From Prevotella melaninogenica (GTDB lineage: Bacteria > Bacteroidota > Bacteroidia > Bacteroidales > Bacteroidaceae), in contig NZ_CP054011.1 in NCBI RefSeq assembly GCF_013267595.1, forward strand, positions 1 through 64,000: a stretch of DNA of 64,000 nucleotides, given 5' to 3'. Shown here piece by piece: positions 9,398-18,686 of the stretch. A program made the position numbers and the translations under genes. The first letter of the stretch is position 1. Every line of letters begins with the position of its first letter. A model generated the notes under the pieces. It searched no databases. It was not told the DNA's origin and saw only the letters and a program-made list of their open reading frames with translations.

Positions 9398-9482
9398 AGT
9401 ACTCCGCACCAATGGTGCGGACGCCAAACACCATTGGTGCGAGCCATCAGCACGACATGTGCGGAGTACTCGCACATGGGGT
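9398..9482. repeat. CTCCGCAC/GTGCGGAG palindrome family, copy 1
   Basis: AGTACTCCGCAC (9398-9409) and GTGCGGAGTACT (9459-9470) form a 12-bp perfect inverted repeat. Inside it CCGCACCAATGGTGCGG is itself palindromic, followed by CCAAACACCATTGGTGCG. The same modules recur at 27395-27476 and, more weakly, at 52051-52090. Confidence 0.7.
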
Positions 9483-9616
9483 GAAGATGAGAAGAAAGGA
9501 GCTTCAAGGTTATTATAATGATGATAATAAGAGGTTAATAACTAATCAATATATGGAACAGACTCACCAGAGTGCAGTACTCATAAGCTTTCTTTTATGC
9601 TATGTATTATTTCGAT

Positions 9617-9733
9617 TGCACTGTGGATAGTGCAGGAATCGTTGTGATATGCACTGTAGATAGTGCATTGTTTAACACAAATTGCACTGCGTGTAGTGCA
9701 ATTTATTGGTAATTTTGCACTATGGTTAGTGCA
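9617..9733. repeat. Four 18-bp palindromes at an exact 33-bp period (operator-like array)
   Basis: Four copies of TGCACT-n6-AGTGCA start at 9617, 9650, 9683 and 9716. Arms are perfect 6-mers in all four, centres differ (GTGGAT, GTAGAT, GCGTGT, ATGGTT), and the 15-bp spacers are unrelated. The last copy lies just upstream of the -7 box of the AAA ATPase gene, in the -33 region. This is what a cooperative repressor or activator site would look like; the binding protein is unknown. Confidence 0.85.
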
Positions 9734-9740
9734 TTTTTCG

Positions 9741-9748
9741 TATCTTTG
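9741..9748 (+). promoter_or_regulatory. -7 box of the AAA ATPase gene
   Basis: TATCTTTG lies 17 nt before the ATG at 9766, so the transcript leader would be very short. The fourth palindrome of the upstream array ends 7 bp before this box. Confidence 0.65.
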
Positions 9749-9765
9749 TAGCAAAAAGAAGAACT

Positions 9766-10941
9766 ATGGATATTAGTTTAATACAATTTATGCGGGAAAG
9801 GGTAGAGTACACCTCTACCACTTTTCATCGTTATTTATATAATCGTATAGACTGGGGAAGACAGATGTTAGGACTGGTTGGTCCACGTGGTGTCGGTAAG
9901 ACAACGATGTTTCTACAATATATAAAGGAGCATCAGTCAGAGCAGAATATGCTTTATGTTTCAGCTGATTATGTCTATTTTTCATCTCATACACTTATTG
10001 ATTTAGCTGATGAGTTCAGTAGAGAAGGAGGAGAATATCTCTTTATTGATGAGATTCATAAGTACTCAGGTTGGGCACAAGAACTAAAGCAAATATATGA
10101 TACTCATGTTGATTTGAAAGTTGCTTTTACCGGTTCGTCGGTTCTTGATATAATACAAGGAGAGGCAGACCTTAGCCGTCGTGCTCCAGTTTATCATTTG
10201 CAGGGGCTTTCTTTCAGAGAGTATCTGGAGATGTTTAAGGGCATTGTTGTCCCAACTTATAGCTTAGAAGATATTCTTCATCATCGCGTGGAACTCCCCA
10301 AAGGACTGGAACATCCACTACCTTTGTTTAAAGAGTATTTGCGCCATGGGTATTATCCATTTGGAGATGACGTTGAGTTTATAATGTTATTAAACCAAAG
10401 TGTCAATCTTACAATGGAGGTTGATATTCCACAGTTTGCGAATATGACGCTTTCAACAAGTCGTAAGCTAAAGAAGTTGCTTGCTATAGTTTCTCGTAGT
10501 GTACCTTTTAAGCCTGTTATGGATTCTTTAGCAACAATGGTGGGAGTGAGCAGGAATGTACTTCCTGATTACTTCTTATATATGGAGAAGGCTGGAATTA
10601 TTAGTCAACTACGAGATGCAACTGGTGGTATAAGAGGATTAGGTAAGGTGGATAAGGTTTATCTCGATAACCCTAATTTAGCTTATATCTTAGCAGGTAG
10701 TGAAGCTAATATTGGGAATATAAGGGAAACTTTCTTCTATAACCAGTTGAGAGTACATAATGATATTATAGTTTCTCGTATCTCAGACTTTGAAATTAAT
10801 GGTGTAACCTTTGAAGTTGGAGGAAAGAGTAAGGGACAAAAACAGATAGTTGAAGCTAAGAAGGGGTATGTAGTAAAAGATGATATTGAGATTGGTACAG
10901 GTAATATCATACCTCTTTGGATGTTTGGATTGAATTATTAA
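9766..10941 (+). CDS. AAA ATPase (AAA_14 domain with DUF4143-type C-terminus)
   Basis: The 391-residue protein has a P-loop GPRGVGKTT at 39-47, a Walker B YLFIDEIHK at 91-99 and a sensor-like AFTGSS at about 123. This is the AAA_14 pattern found in a large Bacteroidetes/archaeal ATPase family. The C-terminal part, including VGGKSKGQKQIVEAKKGYVV and ending in PLWMFGLNY, resembles the nuclease-like tail of DUF4143 proteins: an E..GGK..Q/EAK arrangement is visible. The function of the family is unknown; roles in mobile-element or toxin-like systems have been suggested. It is flanked by a palindrome array upstream and a strong convergent terminator downstream, so it stands alone. Confidence 0.85.
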   Translation: MDISLIQFMRERVEYTSTTFHRYLYNRIDWGRQMLGLVGPRGVGKTTMFLQYIKEHQSEQNMLYVSADYVYFSSHTLIDLADEFSREGGEYLFIDEIHKYSGWAQELKQIYDTHVDLKVAFTGSSVLDIIQGEADLSRRAPVYHLQGLSFREYLEMFKGIVVPTYSLEDILHHRVELPKGLEHPLPLFKEYLRHGYYPFGDDVEFIMLLNQSVNLTMEVDIPQFANMTLSTSRKLKKLLAIVSRSVPFKPVMDSLATMVGVSRNVLPDYFLYMEKAGIISQLRDATGGIRGLGKVDKVYLDNPNLAYILAGSEANIGNIRETFFYNQLRVHNDIIVSRISDFEINGVTFEVGGKSKGQKQIVEAKKGYVVKDDIEIGTGNIIPLWMFGLNY

Positions 10942-10993
10942 GAAGTGTATCTCTCTAATATAATAGGTAAGAAACACGAATACTATACCAAAG

Positions 10994-11049
10994 CAATCGC
11001 CCTCATCAGTCCAGGATAAAAATGAAGTTTGGACAGATGAGGGCGATTG
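10994..11049. terminator. Bidirectional terminator between convergent genes
   Basis: CAATCGCCCTCATCAGTCCA (10994-11013) pairs with TGGACAGATGAGGGCGATTG (11030-11049): 20-bp arms with one mismatch. The hairpin lies between the rightward ATPase gene and the leftward DUF2339 gene. The 12-mer CAGATGAGGGCG recurs in a hairpin at 53538-53591. Confidence 0.8.
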
Positions 11050-11077
11050 TTGTTATGTTAATGTCTGATGTTGAGGC

Positions 11078-13609
11078 TTACTCCTGTTCTTGTTCCTTCT
11101 CATTGAAGAGAGCATCTTTAAGCTTCTGATAGAGGAATGAGAGGATAAGGAGAATGGCTCCAAGGCTGATGAAGACAATAATCTTACCGAGAGCAGGCAT
11201 TGCCCATACGTCATTGAGAATGAGTTTACCAATGACAATACCGAATTCTGCCAAGCTAACAATACGAATCTCCTTACTGTGGTAACGCATACCGATACAC
11301 ATCAAGATGAAGGCTGCAATACCTAACGACAAAGAGAAGGCGGTACTGAAGTTTACTTCATTGAAAGTAATCAGCAATAAACGCGTCAATGTGAGCCACA
11401 TCAGTGTTGATATGATGGAGTATTCTGTATGTAAGCTTCGTGGGTTAGAGGCAACAAGGAGTTGACCACGCATACAATATGCCATATAAGCGATTGTTAC
11501 AAGTGCCATTAACCACCTCAGTAAGAGTCCGTATGGAGCTGTGTCATTCCATACAGTCATAGCAAATAAGATTCCTGCAAGATAGAGGCTAATCTCGTAT
11601 GCCAACTTGTTTTCACTTATTTCGAAGCGTTTGCGCAGGATAAGTGCTCCTCCTAAGAGCATTATGTTTGCTGTAAGTAGAGACGCATACTCTGATATTG
11701 GTTGCTCAAGATGGAAGTAGAAGTTGTCTCTGAAAGCAAGGAACAGGATGCTGAAGCCCAGCGCATAGGCTATAGTATTGCATGGAGTGTATGCGATTAG
11801 ACGCTTCGTATCACTGAATAGTTCCTTATTAAATTGCATAATGACAGCTACAACATAGTAGGCTATACTTACAAATGTAGTCACAAAGAAGGCACCATTG
11901 AAGAATAAACTTTCTCCTGTATCATGGATGAAGGTGTCAGTTGTTCTGTAGTATGCCAATGCTCCCAACGTTAGGAGTAATAATACTGCTGAAGCCAACT
12001 CGTAGATTCTGTTTTTCTCCTTTGTGAAGAGCCACAAAAGAAGTACTGACTCAGCTGCCCATACCATAAGAACATTGGCTGCGCTGAACAGAATTGGAAT
12101 ACCCATAGAGGCGAATGTGACCGCAAGTCCTAACATAAGGTTGCGCAGTGTGTCTTGTCCTTCGACGCGGAATCGCAAATAAAGGTGTATTGCCAGGTTG
12201 ACAGCAGCTATGAAGAAAGCTAAGTAAGCTGTCGTATCAGATGATGCCTCGAATTGTTGTAAGAGGAAATCGCCATAAATAAGATACATGAAGCTATTAG
12301 CTGTGATGATACCCAATAGTCCAAGTCTGGTATTTGCACCATACTGTGTGCGCAGAATAAAGACAACAGGCAATAGGAAGATGACGTAGAATAATGTTGC
12401 AAAAGCAAATAGGGTAGGATAAGTTGTGCCAGCCTCACTATCAGAAAATGATCCTAATGCAGTTGTTCCCCATAATATTATATAGGTGAAAGCGAAGGAA
12501 ACCATAGGTAGTATTGCCCATTTCTTATACATTGCAAGGCAGAACATACCAATGTTCAATATGGTAATATAAATCTGTAGGCTAATGATACTACTTGAGT
12601 CCGTACTAATAATGAAAGGTGCAATAAAGCCGCCAACGAGTGCTGTGACTGCCAATTCCTTCCTATCGTATAGGACGGAGACTGCCGACATGAAGATAGT
12701 TGTGACGCATAAGATCACGAATGCTATTGTATGAGAGAACAGGGCATAGTAATGGAAGGCGATGGCTGTAATCAAATAGTAGATACCAAAGGCACCACCT
12801 GCTAACAGTGAACTGAAAGTATGGTAGCGTTTGTGTAATCGTTCAGCCAGTACTAACATACCTGCACCGACCGCATAGCCCATCAACGTACGTGCAGTCT
12901 CATTGATCCAGTTCTGGTCGATAGCATATTTAACGAAGAAACCGATACCAATGATAAAGATAAGAATACCAATCTTTCCAAAGAGATTCTCACCGATATA
13001 TTTCTCAAAGTTGGTCTCAGAAGTGGCATATTCTTCTATTTCCTCCTCTTCCTCCATAGCCATTGCAGGTTCTTCCTGTTCTTCTTCTACAGGTTCTTCA
13101 ATGGTTTCAGGGGTTTCTTCCTCAACTTCTGGAGTCTTATCCTTTGTCTCTTGAATAGGAATTTCTACTGTAGAAGGTCTGATATCCTCATTGTGTGCAA
13201 TAGGAACTTCTATAGTTTCTGGTGTTTCCTGTGGCTCTGGCTGTTCGTTTTCAGCCATAGTCTCTGTTTCTTCAGTCTTATCGGTTGTTGGTGTTTCGTC
13301 CGTTATAGGCTGTTGCCACCAGTTAGGATTAGGGCTGACGGACTCATTCTGAACTTCCTTCGGAGTTTCTACGACCTGCTCCTTAGGTTGTTCAAGAGTC
13401 TCTTTTGGCTTTGTTTCTGTTGCAGTTTCAGCTTGTTTCTGTTTCTCACGCTGCATCTTTTCAATGATAAGTTTCAGTGTGGAAATCTCAAAACTGACGT
13501 TGTTTAGCGTATTACTTATTTGGTTAAGCTTGGAGATAAGATAGAAGAAGCCCAATAATGCTATTGAAAATAAGATGATACTAAAAAAGGATAGAAAATC
13601 ATATTCCAT
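11078..13609 (-). CDS. DUF2339 domain polytopic membrane protein
   Basis: The 843-residue protein begins with one transmembrane helix (residues about 8-26) and a short coiled coil. Next comes a long acidic, proline- and glutamate-rich linker (about 60-210), and then about 20 or more closely spaced hydrophobic helices to the end. The membrane part fits DUF2339, a family of very hydrophobic proteins of unknown function in Bacteroidetes and Proteobacteria. The linker is probably cytoplasmic or periplasmic and disordered. The C-terminus is again acidic (NEKEQEQE). A weak TATCTTTA box lies just upstream. The gene appears monocistronic and converges on the AAA ATPase. Confidence 0.85.
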   Translation of the reverse strand: MEYDFLSFFSIILFSIALLGFFYLISKLNQISNTLNNVSFEISTLKLIIEKMQREKQKQAETATETKPKETLEQPKEQVVETPKEVQNESVSPNPNWWQQPITDETPTTDKTEETETMAENEQPEPQETPETIEVPIAHNEDIRPSTVEIPIQETKDKTPEVEEETPETIEEPVEEEQEEPAMAMEEEEEIEEYATSETNFEKYIGENLFGKIGILIFIIGIGFFVKYAIDQNWINETARTLMGYAVGAGMLVLAERLHKRYHTFSSLLAGGAFGIYYLITAIAFHYYALFSHTIAFVILCVTTIFMSAVSVLYDRKELAVTALVGGFIAPFIISTDSSSIISLQIYITILNIGMFCLAMYKKWAILPMVSFAFTYIILWGTTALGSFSDSEAGTTYPTLFAFATLFYVIFLLPVVFILRTQYGANTRLGLLGIITANSFMYLIYGDFLLQQFEASSDTTAYLAFFIAAVNLAIHLYLRFRVEGQDTLRNLMLGLAVTFASMGIPILFSAANVLMVWAAESVLLLWLFTKEKNRIYELASAVLLLLTLGALAYYRTTDTFIHDTGESLFFNGAFFVTTFVSIAYYVVAVIMQFNKELFSDTKRLIAYTPCNTIAYALGFSILFLAFRDNFYFHLEQPISEYASLLTANIMLLGGALILRKRFEISENKLAYEISLYLAGILFAMTVWNDTAPYGLLLRWLMALVTIAYMAYCMRGQLLVASNPRSLHTEYSIISTLMWLTLTRLLLITFNEVNFSTAFSLSLGIAAFILMCIGMRYHSKEIRIVSLAEFGIVIGKLILNDVWAMPALGKIIVFISLGAILLILSFLYQKLKDALFNEKEQEQE

Positions 13610-13736
13610 GTTCTAAGTATTTAGTTTTGGGTGTAAAGATAATCATAATGTATGATAATGACGAATGTTACCCAAGAATAATACTTATTTCCTTTGTTTT
13701 AAACCCAAATTGGAAGCCATACTATAGTAAGAATTA

Positions 13737-14303
13737 AGTTCTTCCGTTGAATCTGTGGATGCTTTTTGTATAGCGTTAACGGAACAAAAACATAGTTAGG
13801 GCTGGCTACTATCTATTCTTTTCTCATCCTCCAACACAGGGAACTTTTTTCTTTTTAATACTTAAAAAGTAATAGATAACGCTTTGAAAAATCATTACAT
13901 AAATTCGAGTAAACGATCTATAAATAAGAACAAAAACACATGTAAAAAGCAAGGCTGTAACCATCAGTAGTACAGTTAGTTATAAAGTAGCATCAGAAAA
14001 GGTGCTTGATTGGACTTCAAAAGGGCGTTAGTAAGGGTCTTAAAGGGCACCTTTTGCAAGTCAATTAGGCATCTTTAAGAAGCCAAAAGAGCATGTGTTG
14101 GTTTTGAATCATGCGAAAATAGTTTACAAATATCATTGGTGTGCTAATAGGTTGCTTGTAGAATACTGAATGACATTGTATCCATTTGCATTTTATCTCG
14201 TTGTTTATCCTCTTTTGTACGACCAACTAATTTGAGATAGTAATAGCCTACAAGCGTGTAACTCTTTATTCTATTTTTAATTTATACATTTAATAGTAGA
14301 ACC
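13737..14303 (+). repeat. Copy A of the 0.6-kb dispersed repeat
   Basis: It starts with AGTTCTTCCGTTGAATC and contains the hairpin core (AAAAGGTGC 13997-14005, GCACCTTTT 14047-14055). A right end resembling CATTTAATAGTAGAACC lies at 14287-14303. About 80 bp further, at 14331-14382, a second inverted end (CATTTAATGGAAGAACC) is present, so a fragment of another copy seems attached. It fills the spacer upstream of the phosphoethanolamine-transferase-like gene. No ORF of note lies within it. Confidence 0.8.
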
Positions 14304-14464
14304 CCAAAAACACCTATTGTGGGCTAATGAGCGTTGGTTTAAACCTATACAGGAAAGCATCCACACATTTAATGGAAGAACCTATAAAACCCATGCGAAA
14401 CAAGACTTACTTGCTAACACCGTATTATTTTGTACTTAAACTTTGCCTTGTACTAAAATAGTGT

Positions 14465-14472
14465 TAACTTTG
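14465..14472 (+). promoter_or_regulatory. -7 box of the phosphoethanolamine-transferase-like gene
   Basis: TAACTTTG with TTTG at 14442-14445 and a 19-nt spacer. It predicts transcription starting at about 14478, so the in-frame TTG at 14443 cannot be the start and the ATG at 14494 is preferred. Confidence 0.7.
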
Positions 14473-14493
14473 CAAGCAAATATATACGTTTAC

Positions 14494-16359
14494 ATGAAAT
14501 TTATTAAGTATGCTGTCAGTTTACTGAATAAGGCGTATCAGCCCATTAAGGACAACGTCTCATTCTTTTTCTTCATGTACCTTATCGGTATATTAGTATC
14601 ATATGCGGAGTTGCCAACCAACAACCCTGATGCTACTGTATATAGTAACCTGTGGTTAGAGTTGTTTCTCGACCTATATGTTATCTGCATCATTCTCACA
14701 CTATTCCCTCTAAATATTCGCCGATGGATTCGTGCTTTTTTGTATATCATCGCTTACTGCACGAGTCTTACCGACCTCTTCTGTTGGGTAAAGTTCCAAT
14801 CAACGTTGAATCCGTCAATGCTCCTACTTGTTGGTGAGACTGATGAACGTGAGGCAAGCGAGTTTTTCAGTAGTTATTTTACGTCAGACCTTATCTTCTC
14901 AAGTGTAGGATTACTACTGCTTGTTATGCTTATTCATATTCTAACAACATTTCTGAAGAAGGTAAAACTGTCACCAGCTATTAGCTATAAGATAACAGTG
15001 GCGAAACAAATCATTAACCATAGTCACCACATCCTTGGGGGCGTTTGTCTCGTATTTCTTGGTTGGGCGATTGAATCATCTGCGCACAACAAGAAAGAAA
15101 TGGTACAAATGTTCTCTTTAGACACCATTGGCTCTGTAGAACATGAGCTAACAACGTCAGACTGTGCACAGTTCTATCTGCCTGTTTATCGCCTTGCTTT
15201 CAGTATTTTCTCTAATGAGTTAGCATCGCAACAAGTTGACCGTCTCATCGAAGCTAAAGACAAGATGAGTGTGGATAGTTGTTCGTTTAAATCGCCAAAT
15301 ATCGTCCTTATCATCGGTGAAAGCTATGGAAAGCTGCATTCACAACAGTATGGCTATTTCATGCCGACGACTCCACGTCAGATTAAACGAGAGAAGTCGG
15401 GATTACTTGTACCGTTCAGTGATGTCGTAGCACCATGGAATCTGACCAGTTTCGTGTTTAAGAACGTCTTTTCTCTACACGTTGTTGGAGAGAAAGGTGA
15501 GTGGTGTGATTACCCACTTTTCCCTTCACTCTTCCGTAAGGCAGGCTATCATGTGACCTTTATCACTAATCAGTTCTTGCCTAAGGCAAAGCAGGCTGTA
15601 TATGATTTTAGTGGTGGATTCTTCCTTAATCATCCAGAACTTTCAGAGGCGATGTTCGATTCACGCAATCAGCAATTATACCGATTTGATCGAGGATTGC
15701 TCGATGATTACGATAAAAATCAGCAACAACACAACACCGATCATAATCTTATCATCTTCCATCTCCTCGGACAGCACGTCAAATATAACCAACGTTTCCC
15801 AAGCGACCGTCGCCACTTTAAGGCAGAAGATTATGAGAAGAAACGTGCCGACCTTGATGGAAAACAGCGAAATGTATTGGCTGATTACGACAATGCTGTC
15901 TTATATAATGACTCCATTGTAGATGCTATTATTAGTCGTTTTGAGGACAAGGAGGCTATCATTATCTATATGCCTGATCATGGAGAGGAATGCTATGAGG
16001 GTAATCGTGGATTCATCTGTCGCAATCACTCGGCTGCTATTGATTACGACTTAGCGCATTATGAGTTTGAGATTCCTTTCTGGATCTTCTGCTCTTATAA
16101 GTATGCTGCTAAGCATCCCGACATTTACAAAGAAATAATTGGTGCTAAAAATCGTCGTTATATGACGGATGCACTACCGCACATGCTGCTCTATTTGGCA
16201 GGTATTCATACGAAAGACTACCATGCAGAGTATAATATCCTCAGTCCACAATACAATGAAATGAGACCGAGAATATTAAAGAATACAACGGATTACGATA
16301 AGCTTACTCGTCCTTCGGAGAAGCATCTCTTACCGAAGCAGAAGTCTATATCAAAATAG
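14494..16359 (+). CDS. Phosphoethanolamine-transferase-like sulfatase-domain membrane protein
   Basis: From MKFIKYAVSLLN the product has 621 residues: about five transmembrane helices in the first 200 and then a periplasmic alkaline-phosphatase-fold domain. Motifs are NIVLIIGESYGKLH (about 269), a likely nucleophile Thr in APWNLTSFVF, HLLGQHVKY, and MPDHGEECYEG (about 492), which together would hold the metal site. This is the EptA/CptA/OpgE arrangement, which moves phosphoethanolamine from phosphatidylethanolamine to lipid A or surface glycans. The acceptor here is not known. It leads a run of envelope genes extending to 25 kb. The longer TTG frame from 14443 is rejected because it overlaps the promoter. 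Confidence 0.88.
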   Translation: MKFIKYAVSLLNKAYQPIKDNVSFFFFMYLIGILVSYAELPTNNPDATVYSNLWLELFLDLYVICIILTLFPLNIRRWIRAFLYIIAYCTSLTDLFCWVKFQSTLNPSMLLLVGETDEREASEFFSSYFTSDLIFSSVGLLLLVMLIHILTTFLKKVKLSPAISYKITVAKQIINHSHHILGGVCLVFLGWAIESSAHNKKEMVQMFSLDTIGSVEHELTTSDCAQFYLPVYRLAFSIFSNELASQQVDRLIEAKDKMSVDSCSFKSPNIVLIIGESYGKLHSQQYGYFMPTTPRQIKREKSGLLVPFSDVVAPWNLTSFVFKNVFSLHVVGEKGEWCDYPLFPSLFRKAGYHVTFITNQFLPKAKQAVYDFSGGFFLNHPELSEAMFDSRNQQLYRFDRGLLDDYDKNQQQHNTDHNLIIFHLLGQHVKYNQRFPSDRRHFKAEDYEKKRADLDGKQRNVLADYDNAVLYNDSIVDAIISRFEDKEAIIIYMPDHGEECYEGNRGFICRNHSAAIDYDLAHYEFEIPFWIFCSYKYAAKHPDIYKEIIGAKNRRYMTDALPHMLLYLAGIHTKDYHAEYNILSPQYNEMRPRILKNTTDYDKLTRPSEKHLLPKQKSISK

Positions 16360-16455
16360 AAGACAGCTTCCAAGGTGGCTGCTGGACGCATAGAGGGGAA
16401 TTAGAGCAGTATAAAGGAACGCTTAAAAAGGACAAAATCAATCATTAAAGTTAGG

Positions 16456-17625
16456 ATGTTGAATAAGGAAAAGAAGACATATATAGAACATTCCGTACCA
16501 AAACAGATGAAAGAACGTAGAGAAGCGTTGCTTACGCGGGTAGAGTGTGATGCGTTGAGAGGGCTTGCCATTATCGGAATCTTCCTACATAATTACTGCC
16601 ATTGGTTGCGTCCAGTGGTAAAGGAGAACGAATATCAGTATTTCCAACGCAATGTAGACAAACTCTATCAAGTGTTACAGGGGTCGTGGAACGAATTGTT
16701 CTTCTTTCATATTCTATCGTTCTTTGGGCATTATGGAGTACCTGTATTCCTCTTCTTATCAGCATACGGCTTGACGATGAAGTACGAAAAGCAACAGCCA
16801 ACAGTGCCAACAAGTATGCTGCAGTCACAATCAAGTCTTCCAGTCTTTGGTTTTATCAAATATCATTGGGTAAAACTTTTCCGTATGATGATAGTTGGCT
16901 TTGTGGCTTTTACGATGTTTGACGCTATTACAGATGCTCCACACGATTATCATGTGATGGATATTATCGGTCAAATGGGACTTTTTAATAATCTTCTTCC
17001 CAATCCCGACGATATTATTTGGCCTGGTCCTTACTGGTTCTTTGGGCTTATGATACAGTTGTATATCGTGTATCGACTTTTCCTTTATCGCCGACATTGG
17101 GCATGGAATGTTGTGTTGATAGTGCTTTGCTTTGCCATACAGTTATCCTGTGAACCAGAGAGTGAGGCTTTGAACCGCTGGAGATATAACTTTATCGGTG
17201 GGATGCTGCCATTCGGCTTTGGTGTACTTTATGCGAGATACGCACACGCCTGGACGACTGCTACAAATCTTGTAGCCTTTGTCCTTTCATTATTTGCCAT
17301 ACTATTGATGAGTTTCAATTATATAACATGGTATTTTGTTCCACTTGTAATATGTGTTGCCTCTATTACCTTTGTGAGATTACTCAGTTGGATAGAAGGT
17401 GTAGTTGGCAATAAGTACTTCTCTGTTATGAATGTTCTCTCGTGGGTTGGCAGCATCTCAGCAGCCCTTTTCGTCTGTCATCCTATCACAAGAAAGATAT
17501 TTATTCCAATCTCTCGAGGGGGAGAGTATTGGACGGGACTTCTCCTTTACGTTATCTCGTCGCTTTGTTTAGCATGGTTGTTCAAAGAGTTAATGAAGAA
17601 GATACCGAGTCCAAAGTTAAAGTAA
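16456..17625 (+). CDS. Acyltransferase 3 family membrane protein
   Basis: The 389-residue protein has about ten hydrophobic segments and the acyltransferase-3 hallmark ALRGLAIIGIFLHNYCHW near residues 33-50, with the family's conserved Arg and His. Such proteins O-acetylate or otherwise acylate cell-surface sugars. It is followed after 35 nt by a second, divergent acyltransferase, implying one transcript and two modification activities. It starts 96 nt after the phosphoethanolamine-transferase-like gene. The N-terminus (about 30 residues) is polar and cytoplasmic. Confidence 0.88.
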   Translation: MLNKEKKTYIEHSVPKQMKERREALLTRVECDALRGLAIIGIFLHNYCHWLRPVVKENEYQYFQRNVDKLYQVLQGSWNELFFFHILSFFGHYGVPVFLFLSAYGLTMKYEKQQPTVPTSMLQSQSSLPVFGFIKYHWVKLFRMMIVGFVAFTMFDAITDAPHDYHVMDIIGQMGLFNNLLPNPDDIIWPGPYWFFGLMIQLYIVYRLFLYRRHWAWNVVLIVLCFAIQLSCEPESEALNRWRYNFIGGMLPFGFGVLYARYAHAWTTATNLVAFVLSLFAILLMSFNYITWYFVPLVICVASITFVRLLSWIEGVVGNKYFSVMNVLSWVGSISAALFVCHPITRKIFIPISRGGEYWTGLLLYVISSLCLAWLFKELMKKIPSPKLK

Positions 17626-17660
17626 AGGAGTCTTATAAATACACGATTTCATCGCAATAA

Positions 17661-18686
17661 ATGAAGATAAGAAGCATTGACTTAGCTGATATAAGCCGTT
17701 ACCGAGGAGAGTTGATGGGGTTGGCCATCATCTTCGTTATTCTTTTTCATGTGGGATTGCCACGTGAAGATGCCTTCTTTGGCTTGAAGAGAATGGGTAA
17801 TATCGGTGTAGACTTCTTTCTCTTCTTGAGCGGTATGGGCTTGTGGTTCTCTTGGACAAAGCACCCTTCACTGCGAAAGTTTTATCTTCGACGTTTCTTA
17901 CGTGTCTATCCTACTTGGCTCTTCATGGCCTGTCTCTACTATATACCCGATTTCCTTAACGTCAATCTCACAGGACATAGCGGGCACAGTATGAATATCA
18001 TAGATCTCATCGGGGATATAACGATTAACTGGGACTTCTGGATGCACAATGAGCTAACGTTCTGGTATATCCCAGCTATTATGGTTTTCTATCTTTTGAG
18101 TCCATTTTATATGATGCTTATCGCCAAGAATCCTATCTATCGTTGGACTCCTGTTATCATGATAATGTGGTGTGTAGTGGTGGAATATATTACCCCTTTG
18201 CATGATTCAGTAGGTCATTTAGAGATATTCTGGAGCCGTGCACCCATCTTCTTTATAGGTATTAACATTGCAGAGGCGGTGAAACGGAAAGACATCGTGG
18301 GTGGCTCGGCTATTTGGATGATAGTGATAACATTCATTATTGCTCTTTCCTCTTGTCTGTTTCTTGAACAAGAGAAGCACGGACAGTTCCCTTTATTCCT
18401 TGAACGTATGCTTTATATCCCCCTTACGTTTACATCGATTATCCTCTTCAATCAAGTCCTTCGTCATACACCAAAGTATGTCAACAAGATGCTAAAAGTC
18501 TTTGGTGCATTGAGTTTGGAACTTTATTTGATACATTCCCACTTCGTACTCGATTATCTTGAGCAGACTGATTGGTCTTATTGGCACAAGTTTGTTGTGA
18601 CGACTGTCATCAGTCTGATATTTGCATGGCTCTTACAGACTGTAATTAAATGGATTATAACGCCCATAGAGAATAGAATAAAATGA
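17661..18686 (+). CDS. Acyltransferase 3 family membrane protein
   Basis: The 341-residue protein carries YRGELMGLAIIFVILFHVGL near residues 14-33, then GVDFFLFLSGMGL and FYLRRFLRVYPTWL. These are all typical of the acyltransferase-3/OafA family, with about ten transmembrane helices. It presumably acetylates a surface glycan built by the neighbouring genes. Its stop codon overlaps the ATG of the UbiA-like gene (ATGA at 18683-18686), a sign of translational coupling in one operon. The glycan substrate cannot be told from sequence. Confidence 0.88.
   Translation: MKIRSIDLADISRYRGELMGLAIIFVILFHVGLPREDAFFGLKRMGNIGVDFFLFLSGMGLWFSWTKHPSLRKFYLRRFLRVYPTWLFMACLYYIPDFLNVNLTGHSGHSMNIIDLIGDITINWDFWMHNELTFWYIPAIMVFYLLSPFYMMLIAKNPIYRWTPVIMIMWCVVVEYITPLHDSVGHLEIFWSRAPIFFIGINIAEAVKRKDIVGGSAIWMIVITFIIALSSCLFLEQEKHGQFPLFLERMLYIPLTFTSIILFNQVLRHTPKYVNKMLKVFGALSLELYLIHSHFVLDYLEQTDWSYWHKFVVTTVISLIFAWLLQTVIKWIITPIENRIK

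Noticed and set aside
9412..9630. 72-codon frame over the palindromic repeat
   Set aside because: It is made largely of repeat sequence and runs into the palindrome array; it is not credible as a gene.
9617..9733. Could the 33-bp array be a small CRISPR?
   Set aside because: Repeats are 18 bp with variable centres and spacers are only 15 bp, and no cas gene is present; an operator-like array fits better.
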